This document shows, in pieces, positions 61,810-64,000 of a DNA stretch of 64,000 nt (positions within the stretch are counted from its first letter, which is position 1; every line of letters starts with the position of its first letter). Source of the DNA: Streptomyces sp. OR43 (lineage in GTDB: Bacteria > Actinomycetota > Actinomycetes > Streptomycetales > Streptomycetaceae). Below the pieces are notes generated by a model. That model searched no databases. It was not told the DNA's origin and saw only the letters and a list, made by a program, of their open reading frames with translations. Both the position numbers and the translations under genes were made by a program. The DNA lies in the NCBI RefSeq assembly GCF_008042275.1, contig NZ_RDBK01000043.1, forward strand, positions 3,226,921 through 3,290,920, read 5' to 3'.

Positions 61810-62646
61810 CCGGGACGACAGCGCCTCCGTCAACACCGCTCCGTGGACGCCGGGATTGTGGCCCGCCACCACGTAGAAGCCTGGCTCGGCCTTGATGGTC
61901 TCGCCCTTGTGGGCCTTGACCTGGATCTGCCTGCGCCCGTCCATCGCGGGATACAGCGCCGCCAGGACCTTCGGTGAGATCAAGGTGGCATCGTCGATCA
62001 GCAGGGCGCGGCCCTCGGTCATCGCGGTGACCAGCGGACCGTACTGGAAGACGTAGGCTCCCGCGTCGTCCTGCGTGTACTCGCCGATCAAGTCGCCGAC
62101 CGTGGTGTCGCCGTCACCGGCGACGGTGAGCAGGTCCGGGAACGCCGCCTCGACCAGACTCGTCTTGCCGGTGCCCGGAGGGCCGTAGAGCAACACCGGC
62201 ACGTCGGCGTCCCGCAAGCGATTCAACGCCTCGACGTCGGGCAGATCGGCCAGCTCCCGGGGGTGGTAGACCTGGCCCCCCGCGCGGCGGATCGGGCCGG
62301 TCTGCTTCGGCGTGGCTGCTGCGGGAATGGTCGTGCGGGCCGTGGCCGCCTTGGCGCGGGGAGAGTGGGTGCCCGGTGGGCTGATCACAGCGGTCTGCGC
62401 GGCTGCGGCGGATTTCGCGTTCGCGTGGAACTTCGGTTGTCCGGTTCCTCCTTGGTCGGCCTCGCCGCGCCGCACCAGGGTGAGGGCGGCGTTGCGGACG
62501 GCGCCGTGGGAGTGGCCCAGCTGCCTGGCCATGTCCCCGATGGTGAGCATGTCCGCCGGCCGGTCGGCCAGCAGTCGGGCCACCTTGGCCCGTAGCTCGC
62601 CGCCCTTGGTGCGCGCTGGACTGGTAGGCGTTCCGGGTGTGGTCAA
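61810..62646 (-). pseudogene. Truncated MoxR-like AAA+ ATPase with winged-helix N terminus
   Basis: From ATG 62646: a winged-helix-like region (about 25-75, MLTIGDMARQLGHSHGAV), a linker, then the AAA+ core with Walker A GPPGTGKTS (about 155-163), Walker B LLIDDA (215-220) and sensor-like GHNPGVHGAVLTEALSSR (262-279). Normal MoxR proteins continue with about 100 more residues (lid domain). Here the frame passes straight into the 5' region of the VWA gene in another frame (formal stop about 61369), indicating an internal deletion. Confidence 0.75.
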
Positions 62647-62659
62647 AACGAGGCCCCCT

Positions 62660-63027
62660 TCAACAGGTGCGGGTGCGGGCGGGGTTGGCGATGCACTGGA
62701 GAGGCTGGCCGCTCTCGGAGCGGATCACGGACTGTGCCGACATCGGCGACCGGGCCAACCAGGGCGTACCGGCGGCGCTCACCGGCCGACCGAGGGCTCG
62801 GTCCAGGTGCACGGGATGGCCGGCGACGAGCAGCTCGCTGGCTGCCGAGCAGGCCCGTGCGTCCGCTCCGTACCGAGTTCCGTCGCTCGGCAGGCGCAGC
62901 CTGGCGTCTCTTCGAAGCCGGCCTGGAGCAGGATCCGCCGGGCGGCGGTGTTGTAGCCGGTGGTGGTGATCTCGCCGGTGATGGTGTGCCGGATCGTCAT
63001 GAACGGCTCTGCTGGTGCTTCGGGCAA
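62660..63027 (-). pseudogene. Hypothetical gene with a frameshift upstream of moxR
   Basis: From TTG 63027 (AGGAG about 7 nt upstream) the frame reads PFMTIRHTITGEITTTGY and AARRILLQAGFEE, after which it degenerates; the shifted frame continues RLRLPSDGTRYGADARAC, then SELLVAGHPVHLDRALGRP and ends IANPARTRTC at 62660. A single missing base near 62901-62912 reconciles them. The repaired protein is about 122 residues, alpha/beta, unknown function. Confidence 0.58.
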
Positions 63028-63170
63028 GGCGGATCTCCTATCGGTGGTGGCGGGAAAGCGGTGGGGTGTTGGGCGAAGGCGAGGCGAGCCCGGAACTTCC
63101 ATCACATCAACGGTGCGTGGCTGGACCACGAACGATGCGCAATGACAGCCGACATGCTCCAGGGCGGGCC

Positions 63171-63317
63171 TCACCGCCCCGCAGCTACCTGACTCGCCTT
63201 TCCGCACGTTCTGATAGCCGGGTGTACCAACAGGTACGCGCTGTCGTCCGCGACGGCGGCGACGACGCCGAGGTCGGGGTGGATGCCGAAGGCCACGTCG
63301 GGTTCGGGCTGCGGCAT
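63171..63317 (-). CDS. 48-residue protein paralogous to part of the next gene
   Basis: A short frame MPQPEPDVAFGIHPDLG followed by VVAAVADDSAYLLVHP. The stretch PDVAFGIHPDLGVVAAV is clearly related to PDVAFAEHPQLGIVAAT in the protein encoded at 63343-63999. It may be a remnant of a duplicated domain or a real small protein. AGGAC precedes the ATG. Confidence 0.5.
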   Translation of the reverse strand: MPQPEPDVAFGIHPDLGVVAAVADDSAYLLVHPAIRTCGKASQVAAGR

Positions 63318-63342
63318 GCGAGGTGTCCTGTCTTGGGGCGGA

Positions 63343-63999
63343 TCATCGGGGGCGGGAGAAGGCGATGCGGGGGTCGACTGGCCGGACCGCTGCGGGCGTG
63401 GCGTCCTGGCGCTGGACCGGCGCCTTGCCGGGGAGGCCGGTGCGGGCCGGGCTGGCGGCGAGGGCTGCGGAGCTCATTGGGTACTTGGCTGTGGTGCTGC
63501 CCTGATTGCGCTCGCGGTGCGAGGCCCTCGCGGGCGCAGGACGGCGGCGCGTTGCCACGTCCTGGGCGAGGCGGGGCTCCACCGCGACCTGCAGATCGGA
63601 TCGGTGTATCGACACTGTGGCGCTGGCGACCCTTTCCAGCGCCACGCTGCGGTCGGAGGCGACGGGCAGCGTGTAGATGTTCAGGTCCGGGTTCAGCCGC
63701 CAGCCGTGGTCTTCCAGGATGATCCGGCCGTCAGGCGAAGAGGAGTGGTCGCTGGTCGCCGCGACGATGCCGAGCTGAGGGTGCTCGGCGAACGCGACGT
63801 CGGGATCGGTGTGAGGGCGCTCACGGGCGGGAGCCGTATTGCTGGCGAGCGAGGGGTCGAACGCGGCATCCACGTCTATCTGGTAGCCGGCCCTGCGCAA
63901 GAGTGCGACAGCCCGTGTGGCGCGGCCCTGCCCGTCCTGTAGCTGGTTGGCCAGCGTGTACAGCGTCGGTTGGTCCGGGACAGGGTGGAAGTCGAGCAC
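63343..63999 (-). CDS. Hypothetical protein at the right edge (possibly partial)
   Basis: A frame of 218 residues from GTG 63999 at the edge of the window; it may begin further upstream. The first half carries LYTLANQLQDGQGRATRAVA and LLRRAGYQIDVDAAFDPSL, a helical region, then the domain PDVAFAEHPQLGIVAAT and LEDHGWRLNPDLNIYTLP. The C-terminal about 70 residues are Arg/Ala-rich. Proteins of this pattern occur on Streptomyces elements, function unknown. Confidence 0.6.
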   Translation of the reverse strand: MLDFHPVPDQPTLYTLANQLQDGQGRATRAVALLRRAGYQIDVDAAFDPSLASNTAPARERPHTDPDVAFAEHPQLGIVAATSDHSSSPDGRIILEDHGWRLNPDLNIYTLPVASDRSVALERVASATVSIHRSDLQVAVEPRLAQDVATRRRPAPARASHRERNQGSTTAKYPMSSAALAASPARTGLPGKAPVQRQDATPAAVRPVDPRIAFSRPR

Positions 64000-64000
64000 C

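Noticed and set aside
59213..61876. 887-codon plus-strand frame across the VWA region
   Set aside because: It is the antisense shadow of the VWA and relaxase-like genes; Gly/Val/Ala-only composition.

Overview
The window is high-GC actinomycete DNA, almost certainly from a Streptomyces or close relative: strong G/C third-position bias, WhiB, HxlR, XRE/ImmA and DUF317/DUF4913/DUF2637-type proteins, many GTG starts, and ATGA/GTGA start-stop overlaps. It appears to contain a chromosomal flank followed by the left part of a large integrative, mobilisable or conjugative element that runs off the right edge.

Chromosomal flank (1-7865): the tail of a membrane protein; a secreted SGNH/GDSL hydrolase behind a tandem 19-bp repeat array; a MacB-type ABC exporter with a perfect palindrome upstream; and a TetR regulator divergent from an SDR dehydrogenase and an F420-dependent-type NADP oxidoreductase. 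Strong hairpin terminators separate the units.

Element boundary (7866-9690): a tyrosine integrase whose reading frame runs straight into the conserved C-terminal tail of L-serine ammonia-lyase (SdaA), with an excisionase-like gene upstream. The element probably integrated into the 3' end of sdaA; the other junction should lie beyond 64 kb.

Cargo (9.9-28.3 kb): a PD-(D/E)XK-like nuclease, CutA, an XRE/TPR regulator divergent from an anti-sigma-type ATPase, then a tightly packed, all-plus-strand cluster of 14 enzymes (14148-27789). These are a HAD phosphatase, a capsule-type GT-B glycosyltransferase, a thymidylate-synthase homologue, a NodU/CmcH carbamoyltransferase, a CgeB-like glycosyltransferase, a P-loop kinase, a methyltransferase, two APH-type kinases around a histidine phosphatase, a sugar-nucleotide epimerase, an S-adenosylhomocysteinase-like protein, a Nudix hydrolase and a KdsB-like cytidylyltransferase. 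The thymidylate-synthase homologue has Asp where dUMP methylases have Asn, as in (d)CMP hydroxymethylases. I cannot match the set to a known pathway; it looks like a modified pyrimidine nucleotide and/or CMP-sugar pathway and is the main candidate for an undescribed system.

Element backbone (28.8-64 kb): an XRE, ImmA and seven-TM module; a replication block (DnaD-like initiator with iteron-like repeats inside the gene, DnaC-like loader); WhiB, DUF2637 membrane protein, MobC and MobA relaxase; a decayed IS5-type transposase; small regulators; then a long minus-strand block with HxlR-like, RelE-like, DUF4913, C5-methyltransferase, DnaB N-domain and PP-loop proteins and a TraG/VirD4-like coupling protein. 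An ATP-grasp ligase plus MFS exporter follows, co-operonic with a second relaxase-like protein lacking its metal-binding histidines, and finally damaged MoxR and VWA genes. A relaxase plus VirD4-type coupling protein implies single-stranded DNA transfer, unlike the FtsK-like TraB system of classical Streptomyces elements; no VirB4 or channel genes are visible here.

At least four genes (C5-methyltransferase, TraG, and those at 45.1 and 62.9 kb) carry single-base frameshifts, several in homopolymers, so sequencing error must be excluded before calling them dead.
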